15,359 nt of DNA from an uncultured Nitrosomonadales bacterium. Lineage in GTDB: Bacteria; Pseudomonadota; Gammaproteobacteria; Burkholderiales; Gallionellaceae. A model generated the notes under the pieces. That model was not told the DNA's origin and did no database searches. It saw nothing but the letters and a program-made list of their open reading frames with translations. A program made the translations under genes and the position numbers. Positions within the stretch are counted from its first letter, which is position 1. Every line of letters begins with the position of its first letter. Shown here piece by piece: positions 1 to 7,358 of this stretch. Where the stretch lies: contig CAIZNF010000596.1 in assembly GCA_903934275.1 (NCBI GenBank), positions 1 through 15,359 on the forward strand, written 5' to 3'.

Positions 1-207
1 TCAAATCCTACAATAGCACTACCTTTAACTGTAAAGGTTCCAATATGACTATCAGCCATAACATGTATTAATTTACGTTTTGCTGTATCATAGAGGCTTC
101 GCAGAGGTTTTAGTAAAGCCCGGTAAGGCTCAAACCTGCCTTTGATAAAACACCCCTCTCTCCAAGCTGCTGGCTTTCGCCAGCCTTCGTCCCGAGGGAA
201 GGGGATT
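1..207 (-). other. Open reading frame of unknown nature, running off the left edge
   Basis: On the minus strand a frame is open from just after a TAA near 208 to the window edge, about 68 codons. It includes segments such as EPYRALLKPLRSLYDTAKRK and MADSHIGTFTVKGSAIVGF. The only in-frame ATG is at 59-57, and it has no Shine-Dalgarno sequence. The distal 120 bases are clearly more AT-rich than the rest of the window and use AT-ending codons (TTA, ATA, GGT, AGT), unlike the neighbouring genes. The part nearest prfC overlaps a stem-loop and is probably not coding. I recognise no family. It could be the 5' end or a remnant of a transferred gene, or a chance open frame. Confidence 0.2.
153..204 (-). 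terminator. Imperfect stem-loop downstream of prfC, candidate terminator
   Basis: On the minus strand, 25 bases after the prfC stop, an outer C-rich arm (204-194) can pair with a G-rich arm (162-153). Inside lies a perfect CTGGC/GCCAG stem capped by a GAAA (GNRA-type) tetraloop at 183-170. The descending arm is followed by TGTTTTATC. The stem is imperfect and the T-run short, so termination is only plausible. It could instead be a dispersed palindromic repeat. Confidence 0.35.
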
Positions 208-228
208 TACCAGAAGAGATTGAACCCC

Positions 229-1893
229 CTATAGCTTCTGCCCATGCTCGCGCGTGGAGTGAAACTGCACTTTCGGCCAGCGCTCCATCGCCAGCCGCAG
301 GTTTACGCCTGTGTCGGCAAGGTAGGCGTAGTTGCCGTCGGCATCACGCGCCGAGCGGCTTTGGTTGGCTTTGACAAATTCGTTGAGATGCGCGGTATCC
401 TGACAAGTTACCCAACGTGCTGTGTGGATACCGGCGCGCTCGAACACTGCATCCACGCCATATTCTGATTTCAAACGATGCTCGACTACTTCAAATTGCA
501 ACTGCCCTACTGCACCGATCAACGGCGTGGTGTCCAGCAGCGGCTCGAACACTTGTACCGCACCTTCTTCACCCAGCTGGCGCAGACCCTTTTGCAATTG
601 TTTGGCCTTCATCGGATCGCGCAGGCGCGCGCGACTGAATAGCTCTGGCGCGAAATAAGGGATTCCTTTGAAAATGAGAGACTCTCCCTCGGTGAGCACA
701 TCGCCGATTTGCAGTTGACCGTGATTGTGTACCCCGATGATGTCGCCCGCGTAGGCTTCATCCATGCGCGTGCGCTCGTTGGCCATGAACGTCACCGCAT
801 TGGCGAGCTTCATTTCCTTGCCAGTGCGGCGGTGCTTGACTTTCATACCCGAACTATAGCGGCCCGAGCATACACGCAGAAAAGCGATGCGGTCGCGGTG
901 GTTAGGGTCCATGTTGGCCTGTATCTTGAACACGAAACCGGTAAAAGCAGGCTCGGTAGGTTGCACCACACGCATATCGGTTTCGCGCGGCAGCGGCGAA
1001 GGAGCCCAATCCACCAAGGCACGCAGCACTTCGCGCACGCCAAAATTATTGATTCCAGAACCGAAAAATACCGGAGATTGTTGTCCGCTGAGAAACTCAT
1101 GTAAATCAAACGATGCGCCTGCACCGCTGACCAGCTCAGTCTCGTCACGCATGGTCTGCATCTCGTTCGAGCATTGCTGCGACAGTTGTTCGATTTGCGC
1201 GCCTTGCAATACTTCAACTTCCTGCCCCGCTTTGGCCTCGCCTGGCAAAAAACGCAATACCTCATCGTTCAACAGGTGATACACGCCCCGAAAGCGCTTA
1301 CCCATGCCAATCGGCCAGGTCACAGGCGCGCATTTTATTTTCAGAACCGATTCGATTTCATCCAGTATTTCTAGCGGATCGCGCACTTCGCGATCCATCT
1401 TGTTGATGAAGGTGATAATCGGCGTGTTGCGCAGACGGCACACTTCGAGCAGCTTGATAGTCTGCGCTTCCACGCCTTTGGCCGCGTCCACCACCATCAC
1501 CGCCGCATCTACGGCGGTCAGCACGCGATAGGTGTCTTCGGAAAAATCCTGGTGACCGGGTGTGTCGAGCAGGTTGATCACACAATCATCGTAAGTAAAC
1601 TGCATCACCGAACTGGCTACCGAGATGCCGCGCTGCTTCTCGATTTCCAGCCAGTCGGATGTCGCATGGCGACCACTCTTGCGCGCCTTCACCGTGCCCG
1701 CCATCTGAATCGCGCCGCCGAACAATAATAATTTTTCAGTCAACGTAGTTTTGCCCGCATCGGGGTGGGAGATGATCGCAAAAGTGCGGCGGCGACCTAC
1801 TTCACGCACAATATCACCCTCGCGCGCAATCGTCGCACTGGCTGACACTGTGTCTGGAGTGTCTATCGAATTATTGACCGCAAGATCGTTCAT
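229..1893 (-). CDS. prfC: Peptide chain release factor 3 (RF3)
   Basis: RF3 is a translational GTPase that removes RF1 or RF2 from the ribosome after peptide release. From the ATG at 1893 it is 554 aa (E. coli RF3 is 529). Numbered from that ATG, the G1 P-loop SHPDAGKTT is at about 42-50, G3 DTPGH at about 111-115 and G4 NKMD at about 165-168. The RF3-typical stretch [17 protein letters not shown] and the C-terminal [12 protein letters not shown] and QFHSTREH follow. The frame extends upstream to a TTG at 1920, but that codon lies at the edge of a terminator T-tract and is rejected. The GTG at 1809 is also credible: it has GAGG eight bases upstream and gives 526 aa, closer to the family length. 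The gene is monocistronic, with a stem-loop behind it. Product identity is certain; the start is not. Confidence 0.95.
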   Translation of the reverse strand: MNDLAVNNSIDTPDTVSASATIAREGDIVREVGRRRTFAIISHPDAGKTTLTEKLLLFGGAIQMAGTVKARKSGRHATSDWLEIEKQRGISVASSVMQFTYDDCVINLLDTPGHQDFSEDTYRVLTAVDAAVMVVDAAKGVEAQTIKLLEVCRLRNTPIITFINKMDREVRDPLEILDEIESVLKIKCAPVTWPIGMGKRFRGVYHLLNDEVLRFLPGEAKAGQEVEVLQGAQIEQLSQQCSNEMQTMRDETELVSGAGASFDLHEFLSGQQSPVFFGSGINNFGVREVLRALVDWAPSPLPRETDMRVVQPTEPAFTGFVFKIQANMDPNHRDRIAFLRVCSGRYSSGMKVKHRRTGKEMKLANAVTFMANERTRMDEAYAGDIIGVHNHGQLQIGDVLTEGESLIFKGIPYFAPELFSRARLRDPMKAKQLQKGLRQLGEEGAVQVFEPLLDTTPLIGAVGQLQFEVVEHRLKSEYGVDAVFERAGIHTARWVTCQDTAHLNEFVKANQSRSARDADGNYAYLADTGVNLRLAMERWPKVQFHSTREHGQKL

Positions 1894-1910
1894 GGGTGTC
1901 GGTGTGCCGT

Positions 1911-1942
1911 AAAAAAACAATGCCCGAACGGATCGGGCATTG
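1911..1942 (-). terminator. Strong intrinsic terminator immediately upstream of prfC
   Basis: A 10-bp perfect stem, CAATGCCCGA (1918-1927) paired with TCGGGCATTG (1933-1942), has a 5-base loop and is followed on the minus strand by seven T (1917-1911). Read on the minus strand this is a textbook rho-independent terminator. Its T-run ends 18 bases before the prfC ATG, so it lies in the prfC leader rather than directly behind a gene. It either ends an RNA from 1943-2304 or attenuates transcription into prfC. The plus strand has only TTCTGTT after the stem, so it is directional. Confidence 0.85.
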
Positions 1943-2108
1943 GTTCTGTTGATGCTAATGTGGGGTGAATTCCCTTATTGTATTTTGTGTGCGTGATACG
2001 CGCGAAATCTGGTGGCACGGAGCGTAATCAAACCACCCACACAAGATTGTTCAAGCCTAGCCAGAAAACCGCTAAATCAAGCAGTTGCTTTACCGTGCCT
2101 CTACAAAG
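1911..2108 (-). ncRNA. Candidate structured RNA or prfC leader ending in the terminator
   Basis: On the minus strand, TGCTAGAAT (2123-2115) resembles an extended -10 promoter with a weak -35. An RNA starting near 2108 would end at the terminator T-run, about 198 nt. A 7-bp stem GGCACGG/CCGTGCC (2099-2093 with 2020-2014) would close a domain of about 86 nt containing the small hairpin AAGC-AACT-GCTT (2090-2079). A G-rich segment inside that domain (2044-2033) can alternatively pair with a C-rich segment (1968-1960). These competing pairings suggest a switching leader or an sRNA. It matches no RNA family I recognise: the tmRNA and 6S hallmarks are absent. All of this is by-eye folding. Confidence 0.3.
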
Positions 2109-2304
2109 GCGAGCATTCTAGCATAGTTGAAACCAGGTAGCAGTACGGTCATGCACGCAGGACTTCCCACTACACAAGAGGTTTGACGGATTCAAGCGGG
2201 ACACGAAGTTCATGGTTGCATCGAACTGGGTGCGGTGATGCCGACTCCGTGCCCGCTGCAGCGGCAGAATTTTCGGCCCCCGCGCAGCTTATTGATGGCA
2301 TTTC
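1943..2304. other. Gene-free region between ntrX and prfC
   Basis: No convincing coding frame lies here on either strand. The left two-thirds holds the candidate RNA described above. The part next to ntrX has a perfect 12-base palindrome CCGCTGCAGCGG around 2254-2265, without a T-run, so it is not an obvious ntrX terminator. No tRNA is visible. Confidence 0.5.
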
Positions 2305-2955
2305 TTATTGCAGCTTGTCATCGGCATCTTTTTTAATGAATTTGATGCCCAATTGCTTGAGCTTGCGATAAAGATGGGTACGCTCCAACCCTACCTTGTC
2401 GGCAACACGCGCGACGTTTCCGGTCTCTTTGCGCAAATGGTAATCAAAGTAAAGTGCGTCAAAATGCTCGCGCGCTTCGCGCAATGGCAAATCCAGCGGC
2501 AATGAAAAGGGCAGCATTTGGCCATCGATATTCAACGTGATTTTTTGGCTTTGCTCCTCGGTGGGTTGCACTTGTGGTTTAGGCACGCCATCTTTGATGG
2601 TTTTGGCAATGGTGCTGAGCAGCTTTTGCAGCGCAATGGGTTTTTCCAAAAAATCCACCGCACCGATGCGCGTCGCTTCGACCGCAGTCTCAATGGTGCC
2701 GTGACCCGACATCATCACTACCGGCATAGTCAGCAAATCCTGCTCGACCCACTCCCTGAGCAGGGTTATGCCGTCGACTTCCGGCATCCAGATGTCGAGC
2801 AATACCATATCCGGCTCACGCTCGTTTCGGTAAGCACGTGCCTGTGCGGCATTTTCAGCCAGATGCACCTGATAACCTTCATCAAACAGGATTTCAGACA
2901 ATAATTCGCGGATGCCGATTTCGTCGTCAACCACCAGAATATTCTTGCTTGCCAT
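2305..2955 (-). CDS. NtrX-like response regulator lacking the AAA+ domain
   Basis: A cytoplasmic response regulator of 216 aa. Residues 1-120 are a receiver domain with the acidic pair D10/D11, phospho-acceptor D54 (LLDIWMP), S83 (MMSGHG) and K105 (FLEKP). About residues 160-207 form a Fis-type helix-turn-helix: LREAREHF, then NVARVADKVGLERTHLYRKL. LREARE is the sequence that normally joins the sigma-54-interacting AAA+ domain to the HTH in NtrX/NtrC proteins (about 450 aa). Here a short linker takes the place of that ATPase, so it cannot activate sigma-54 promoters in the usual way and probably acts as a DNA-binding repressor or activator. The ATG overlaps the kinase stop (TAATG), which makes it the kinase's cognate partner. 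Function is inferred; the domains are clear. Confidence 0.9.
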   Translation of the reverse strand: MASKNILVVDDEIGIRELLSEILFDEGYQVHLAENAAQARAYRNEREPDMVLLDIWMPEVDGITLLREWVEQDLLTMPVVMMSGHGTIETAVEATRIGAVDFLEKPIALQKLLSTIAKTIKDGVPKPQVQPTEEQSQKITLNIDGQMLPFSLPLDLPLREAREHFDALYFDYHLRKETGNVARVADKVGLERTHLYRKLKQLGIKFIKKDADDKLQ

Positions 2956-5105
2956 TACGCCTCCTCAACCAGCGGCAGGCGCACTTTGATACACGCCCCA
3001 CCGGCTATATTATTTTCAATGGCAATGTTTCCGCCATGCTCTTCAACTATTTTTTTTACGATTGCCAAGCCCAACCCGGTGCCTTTGGTTTTAGTTGTCA
3101 TGTACGGCTCAAAGGCGCGCGACAATATGCTCTCCGGGAAACCCGCACCATTATCTTCGACACTGAGCTGAATCTCTCCCTGATGCACTGCGGTGCTCAG
3201 TGTTATTTGCGGATGCGCGATGCCCTGCAACGCGTCCTGCGCATTCTGCAACAGATTGTGAATGACCTGCCGCAAGCGTGTCGCATCCCCGTTAATCCCG
3301 CTGCGCTGCGCTTCCAGCTTCAACACATTGGGGATGGCATTCGCCTCGTATAAGCCCAGCACCTCTTTGATCAACTTGTGCATATCCAGATGCGCCAGCT
3401 TCAATGTCGGGCCGCGCGCATAATCTGCAAAATCGTTCACCATATTTTTCATTGCGCCAACCTGGCTGACGATGGTTTGTGTGGCGCGCTGCAACAGTTG
3501 CGCATCGGCTTCATCAAGCTTGCCGCCGAGTTTATGCTGCAAGCGCTCCGCCGAAAGCTGTATCGGGGTGAGCGGATTTTTAATTTCATGCGCGAGGCGG
3601 CGCGCCACTTCGCCCCAGGCCGCTTGCCGCTCCGCCTTCAACAGGTGGCTGATATCGTCAAACACAATCACATAACCCGCCTCTCCACCCTGCGGCAAGC
3701 GTGTTCCGCGCATCAACAAAATCTGGTTGCCGTTTTTGCTCATGCGTTCGATCTGCCGTTGCCATTCGCCGCTTTCCGTTTTGCCGAAAGCCTCTGTGAC
3801 AGTATTGCAAAACGACTTCAGCAGGCTATATTTTTCTGCGATCTGCTCCAGAGACATGCGGCGCATTTCCTGCAACGGCGCGGCGAGAATTTGCGCCGCA
3901 CTGGTGTTCACCGAACGCAAGCGCAATTCATCATCCAGCGCCAGCACGCCCGAAGACAGATGGGTCAACACGCTTTCCAGATGCGCCTTGGCGCTTTCCA
4001 CTTCGCGCTGTTGCTGTTCGCTGGCCTGTTTCGCCTCATACAACTGCTGCGTCATCTGGTTAAATAAACCGGTCAGCGCGCCCAGCTCGTCGCTGCTTTG
4101 TATCGGATACTGGCCGGTAAAATCGCCTTGCGCCACCGCGCGGGTACCTTCCGCGAGCGTTTCCAGCGAAGAACCCAGCCGCTCACTGATAAAAAACGCC
4201 GCCGACACCGCCGTCAACAACACCACCAACAGCGACAATGTCAAAGTGATCGCATATAGGCGCTTCAACCCGAGGCGCGAGAGTGTCAGCTCCTGATAAT
4301 CACGGTACACTGCCTGCACGGTTTCCGCATCTGCTTCGACCTGTTTTGGCACAGGTTGGGTGAATTGCAGCACGTATCGCCCACCAACCTGCGTATTGGA
4401 ATTCACACTCACCAGCACGCGCAATGTCAGCCCTTTTTTCGGCACGGCATCAATCACCGAGTGTTCTCCTTTGTCCATGGACAACCGCAGCGATTCGTTA
4501 TCTGGCATATCCGGTAACAGCGCGTTGCCGCCCGAAGAAAATGCGACCACCTTTCCTGTGCCTGTAAATAGCGCCGCTTCTTGCGCCATCTTTTCATCAA
4601 CTAACTGATCCAGCGCACGCTGATATTGTTCGGGGTGTTTTTCCGCCATTAACAGCGCAATGAATTGGGTTTTTTTAGTTAGCTCTTTCAAGCTATTATC
4701 GAGGGCGCTTCTGCCGAGATTGAGGCCTCCCTCCAGCGCCTTTTCGACGCGCACGTCGAACCATGACTCAATGCTTTTGCCCAAGAAATTTACCGACACC
4801 ACATACATCAGCAAGCCGGGCAAAACGGCGATCAAGGTAAAAAAAAGTACCAGCCGCAATGTAAGCCTGGCACCAAAAACCTTGTTCTTGAGCTTGCTGC
4901 GCAGCCGCATGAGCTGATAAACAACCAAACCCATCAAGCACAACGCAAGCAAACCTGTCAGCCCGAGCAGCCCGTAATAGTTGACGGAAAACACTTCGGT
5001 ATTCACATTGCTGCTGGATAGCAGATACAGCAACACACTGCCGACGATCATGCTGATAATATTAAAATATTTCACCGTTCGGTCACTCTGCCTTGCTCTC
5101 GTCAC
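2955..5105 (-). CDS. NtrY-like membrane sensor histidine kinase
   Basis: A membrane histidine kinase of 716 aa. Hydrophobic segments lie near residues 13-31, 43-68, 81-110 and 285-308, with an extracytoplasmic sensor region between the last two. A HAMP linker (about 308-362), a PAS-like region (about 375-490), then HisKA with His506 in RRLAHEIKNPLTP follow. The catalytic domain has the N box NLLQNAQDAL (from about 617), the G1 box DNGAGF (about 651) and the G2 box TGLGLAIVKK (about 676). This is the NtrY arrangement; in NtrY/NtrX systems the kinase phosphorylates the downstream regulator. The start is a GTG inside the DUF4390 gene (23-base overlap). A second GTG ten codons in (MKYFNIIS) is also possible. 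The signal is unknown. Overlaps on both sides indicate translational coupling. Confidence 0.92.
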   Translation of the reverse strand: MTRARQSDRTVKYFNIISMIVGSVLLYLLSSSNVNTEVFSVNYYGLLGLTGLLALCLMGLVVYQLMRLRSKLKNKVFGARLTLRLVLFFTLIAVLPGLLMYVVSVNFLGKSIESWFDVRVEKALEGGLNLGRSALDNSLKELTKKTQFIALLMAEKHPEQYQRALDQLVDEKMAQEAALFTGTGKVVAFSSGGNALLPDMPDNESLRLSMDKGEHSVIDAVPKKGLTLRVLVSVNSNTQVGGRYVLQFTQPVPKQVEADAETVQAVYRDYQELTLSRLGLKRLYAITLTLSLLVVLLTAVSAAFFISERLGSSLETLAEGTRAVAQGDFTGQYPIQSSDELGALTGLFNQMTQQLYEAKQASEQQQREVESAKAHLESVLTHLSSGVLALDDELRLRSVNTSAAQILAAPLQEMRRMSLEQIAEKYSLLKSFCNTVTEAFGKTESGEWQRQIERMSKNGNQILLMRGTRLPQGGEAGYVIVFDDISHLLKAERQAAWGEVARRLAHEIKNPLTPIQLSAERLQHKLGGKLDEADAQLLQRATQTIVSQVGAMKNMVNDFADYARGPTLKLAHLDMHKLIKEVLGLYEANAIPNVLKLEAQRSGINGDATRLRQVIHNLLQNAQDALQGIAHPQITLSTAVHQGEIQLSVEDNGAGFPESILSRAFEPYMTTKTKGTGLGLAIVKKIVEEHGGNIAIENNIAGGACIKVRLPLVEEA

Positions 5106-5739
5106 GCATGGTAATTTCCGCCGGGCGAACCACCCATCGATACCAATCCGTATTGAGAGTCCAATCTTTGTTTGCCAATGCGTTTACCTGCAACAATTTG
5201 GGCAGCTGCGCGATGTCCAGGCGCAAGCGCACTGCGGCAGTATAGCTGCCATCTTTTTTCAGTAATTCTGCGGGAATGGTTGCAGAACTTTGTCTGGCCA
5301 ATATGTTTAGCGCGTCTTCGAAACTGGCAAAATTCTGAAATAGCGCGCCGCGTGAAATGCGGTATTGCCGCGTCAACACATTGAATGAAAGCTTGATTGT
5401 CTGCTCACCTTGAAAGACTTCTTCATCCAGCCAATACCAGCGCGAGCGTGTCAACGAAAACTCTCCAACGAAATAAAGCGGTATGCCGCGCGATAACGCT
5501 TGTTGCGCCGCAAGAGTCGGGTTGACCGCATAGCTGACAGATAACTGGTATCCCTCTTCGTTTTGGCGCATTTCAGCCTTGTTGACGGAAATGCCCTCGG
5601 CTGATGCTGCCAGAGGATAGAGGATAGAAGACAGAAGACAGAAGAAGGCAAGGATGCAGCATTTGTAACATCCAAGGCCAAGCCGCGCTACAGAGAAAAA
5701 ACGCGGGGGATCGATACGAGTTTTTCTGCTCTCTGTCAT
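5083..5739 (-). CDS. DUF4390 family exported protein
   Basis: A 218-aa protein with a long N-terminal basic stretch, a hydrophobic core at about 28-46 and an AASA-EG cleavage-like site near residue 48, so it is probably exported. The body (GISVNKAEMRQ, YFVGEFSLTRSRWYWLDEE, RQYRISRGALFQNFASFEDAL) is typical of DUF4390, a family found beside NtrY/NtrX in betaproteobacteria. No catalytic residues are apparent. It overlaps rsmB upstream by four bases (ATGA) and the kinase downstream by 23, so it is co-translated and may supply or modulate the envelope signal for the kinase (inference). Its hydrophobic core is encoded by a tandem heptanucleotide array (5612-5646), and the leader is longer than a usual signal peptide. 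Confidence 0.85.
   Translation of the reverse strand: MTESRKTRIDPPRFFSVARLGLGCYKCCILAFFCLLSSILYPLAASAEGISVNKAEMRQNEEGYQLSVSYAVNPTLAAQQALSRGIPLYFVGEFSLTRSRWYWLDEEVFQGEQTIKLSFNVLTRQYRISRGALFQNFASFEDALNILARQSSATIPAELLKKDGSYTAAVRLRLDIAQLPKLLQVNALANKDWTLNTDWYRWVVRPAEITMRDESKAE
5612..5646. repeat. Five tandem 7-bp units inside the DUF4390 signal peptide
   Basis: On the plus strand there are five consecutive heptamers: AGAGGAT twice, AGAAGAC twice and AGAAGAA. They encode the hydrophobic core FFCLLSSILYPL of the signal peptide on the minus strand. The unit is not a multiple of three, so gain or loss of one copy shifts the frame. Confidence 0.85.
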
Positions 5740-7034
5740 CGGCCTTCTGTCATCTGTTTGTGCAGCAATGCATAAAAAAATCCATCATGAAAATCATCGG
5801 GCAACAACTGCCCTTCGATGCTTCCCGGCAATTCTATTGGTAGCTGCAGCGCATCCGGCTGTTGCGCCAAAAATGCCGCGATAACCTGCCCATTCTCCTG
5901 ATGGAAAACCGAACAGGTGGCATAAAGCAATTTACCATCTTGCGCCAGCAGCCGCCACAAAGAACGCAGGATATTGACCTGTTGCGCGACAAAACCGGCA
6001 ATATCCGAGCTGCGCCGCAACCATTTAATGTCGGGGTGGCGGCGCACCACGCCGGAAGCCGAGCAGGGCACATCAGCGAGAATACGCTGGAACGGATTAC
6101 CGTCCCACCATTTCTCCGGGTCGGAGGCATCACCTGTCAGGAGTTGCGCAGACAGTCCCAGTCGCCTCAAATTCTCAGCTACGCGCTGCAAGCGCTGCTC
6201 GTCCTTGTCCACCGCCACCATTTCTACCTGCGCGCATTCCAATATGTGCGCCGTCTTGCCACCCGGCGCGGCGCACGCATCCAGCACACGCATTCCATCG
6301 CTCACGTCCAGCAACCGTGCGGCATGTTGCGCACCGGCATCCTGTACCGAAACCAGCCCGGCAAAAAACCCCGGCAGCTTGTCCACCGCGACCGGCTTGT
6401 CCAATTGCAACGCTCCCCCCACCAAATCGCCCTCGATCAGCCGGGCGCGAATACCTTGCTGTTCAAGCTGCGCCAGATAGTCCGTTGTCGAGCCGCGCCG
6501 CCGGTTAACACGCAAGGTCATTGGCGGGTGCCGGTTGCCCGCTTCGAGAATCACCACGCTGCGCTCGCTATACTGCGCGTGCAACTCATCTATCCACCAT
6601 TGCGGGTAACTGTATTTTCCTTCCGCGTGCTGCGCCGCCTGCTCCAGCAAAGCCGCCTGTTTGCGCAAGAAATTGCGCAGGATCGCGTTCACCAGGCCGC
6701 TGACTTTTACATTCAGCATTTGCGCGGAGCGCACCGCATGATCGACCACAGCATGCTGTGCGGCTTTGCTGTATTGCAGTTGGTACAGCGCAACCAGCAA
6801 CATATAGTAGATACGCTGATCCAGCATCGGCTTGTGCAACAACAAGCCCAACAGGGTTCTCAATTGCCCGTAAAAACGCAACGTACCGTAACTCAAATCC
6901 TGCAAAGCCGCACGCTGCGCCGGAGTCCATACCGACTTTCTGCGCAGCGACTCATCCAGCACCTGATTAAGGTTGCGCCCATCCGCCAGCACCTGCTGGA
7001 TGATTTGCCCGGCGGCGAGTTGTATGTTGTGCAT
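5736..7034 (-). CDS. rsmB: 16S rRNA (cytosine-967-C5)-methyltransferase RsmB
   Basis: Uses S-adenosylmethionine to make m5C967 in 16S rRNA. It is 432 aa, the usual length. Residues 1-130 are the NusB-like RNA-binding domain. The SAM-binding motif is DACAAPGGKT (252-261). The two RCMT cysteines are C324 in DVPCSASG and C374 in YATCS. By analogy with E. coli, the latter attacks the base and the former helps release product. RRHPDIKW (331-338) is also family-typical. The ATG at 7034 has no good Shine-Dalgarno sequence. The stop overlaps the DUF4390 start (ATGA). It heads the rsmB-DUF4390-ntrYX cluster, and a 323-bp repeat-filled gap separates it from fmt. Confidence 0.97.
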   Translation of the reverse strand: MHNIQLAAGQIIQQVLADGRNLNQVLDESLRRKSVWTPAQRAALQDLSYGTLRFYGQLRTLLGLLLHKPMLDQRIYYMLLVALYQLQYSKAAQHAVVDHAVRSAQMLNVKVSGLVNAILRNFLRKQAALLEQAAQHAEGKYSYPQWWIDELHAQYSERSVVILEAGNRHPPMTLRVNRRRGSTTDYLAQLEQQGIRARLIEGDLVGGALQLDKPVAVDKLPGFFAGLVSVQDAGAQHAARLLDVSDGMRVLDACAAPGGKTAHILECAQVEMVAVDKDEQRLQRVAENLRRLGLSAQLLTGDASDPEKWWDGNPFQRILADVPCSASGVVRRHPDIKWLRRSSDIAGFVAQQVNILRSLWRLLAQDGKLLYATCSVFHQENGQVIAAFLAQQPDALQLPIELPGSIEGQLLPDDFHDGFFYALLHKQMTEGR

Positions 7035-7071
7035 TTAAACTAAGCCGGACGAGCCGGCACCAAGATTGTAG

Positions 7072-7088
7072 GTCGGGCTCTGCCCGAC
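7072..7088. repeat. Short perfect palindrome, REP-like
   Basis: GTCGGGC and GCCCGAC, a 7-bp perfect stem around TCT, lie within the phrase TAGGTCGGGCTCTGCCCGAC. This form resembles short dispersed palindromic repeats in many proteobacterial intergenic regions. There is only one copy in this window, so its repeat status is inferred. Confidence 0.5.
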
Positions 7089-7178
7089 ATGGTGCGCGAA
7101 GCCCACCCTATGGCTTCGTTGACAAATTTTTTTCATTTTTTAACATCAGTTGATTGAATAAGAGACTAAATTCCAAAT

Positions 7179-7272
7179 TTGAAACACGAAGACCGCGAAG
7201 GATAACGATGATCGCCCAATATCACGCAGTCCAATAAAAAATCTTCGCAATCTCTGGGTGTTCGTGGTGAAG
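7179..7272. repeat. Imperfect inverted repeat with CACGAAG-type arms
   Basis: The left arm, TTGAAACACGAAGACCGCGA, faces a right arm containing TCTTCGCAATCTC and GTGTTCGTGGTGAA. The arms match imperfectly as reverse complements. ACGAAG/CTTCG-rich palindromes of this type are common intergenic repeats in environmental proteobacteria (recollection, not a search). Confidence 0.4.
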
Positions 7273-7282
7273 TATTTTTTTC

Positions 7283-7358
7283 AGAACGTGTTTTAAAAGT
7301 GTAGCGAGCAGGCCGAAGTGCAAGGCGCATGGAGCACAGTACTTTTAAAACACGTTCT
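7283..7358. repeat. 76-bp MITE-like element at the fmt stop codon
   Basis: Two perfect 18-bp inverted arms (AGAACGTGTTTTAAAAGT at 7283-7300 and its reverse complement at 7341-7358) flank a 40-bp GC-rich core. The right arm reaches the fmt stop codon (7358-7360). The size, perfect terminal symmetry and position suggest a non-autonomous mobile repeat. Read on the minus strand it could also act as a hairpin ending the fmt message. No target-site duplication is obvious. Confidence 0.65.

Larger units (their letters stand above)
7035..7357. other. Repeat-rich gap between rsmB and fmt
   Basis: No gene is seen. From the left there is a GCCGG/CCGGC hairpin (7044-7058), a GTCGGGC-TCT-GCCCGAC palindrome (7072-7088) and a CGAAGCC/GGCTTCG stem (7097-7118). 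Next come an AT-rich run (about 7119-7180), an imperfect inverted repeat (about 7179-7272) and finally the 76-bp element at 7283-7358. The AT-rich run could hold the rsmB promoter, but I see no clear -35/-10 pair on the minus strand. Confidence 0.6.

Noticed and set aside
2090..2116. Eight-codon leader peptide MLAFVEAR (minus) upstream of the prfC leader structure
   Set aside because: Its ATG (2116-2114) overlaps the -10 element itself, so it would not be in an RNA from that promoter. No Shine-Dalgarno sequence is present. It matters only if transcription reads through from ntrX.
5862..7043. 393-codon open frame on the plus strand across rsmB
   Set aside because: Antisense shadow of rsmB. 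Its residues (H, Q, R and L rich) carry no recognisable motif.
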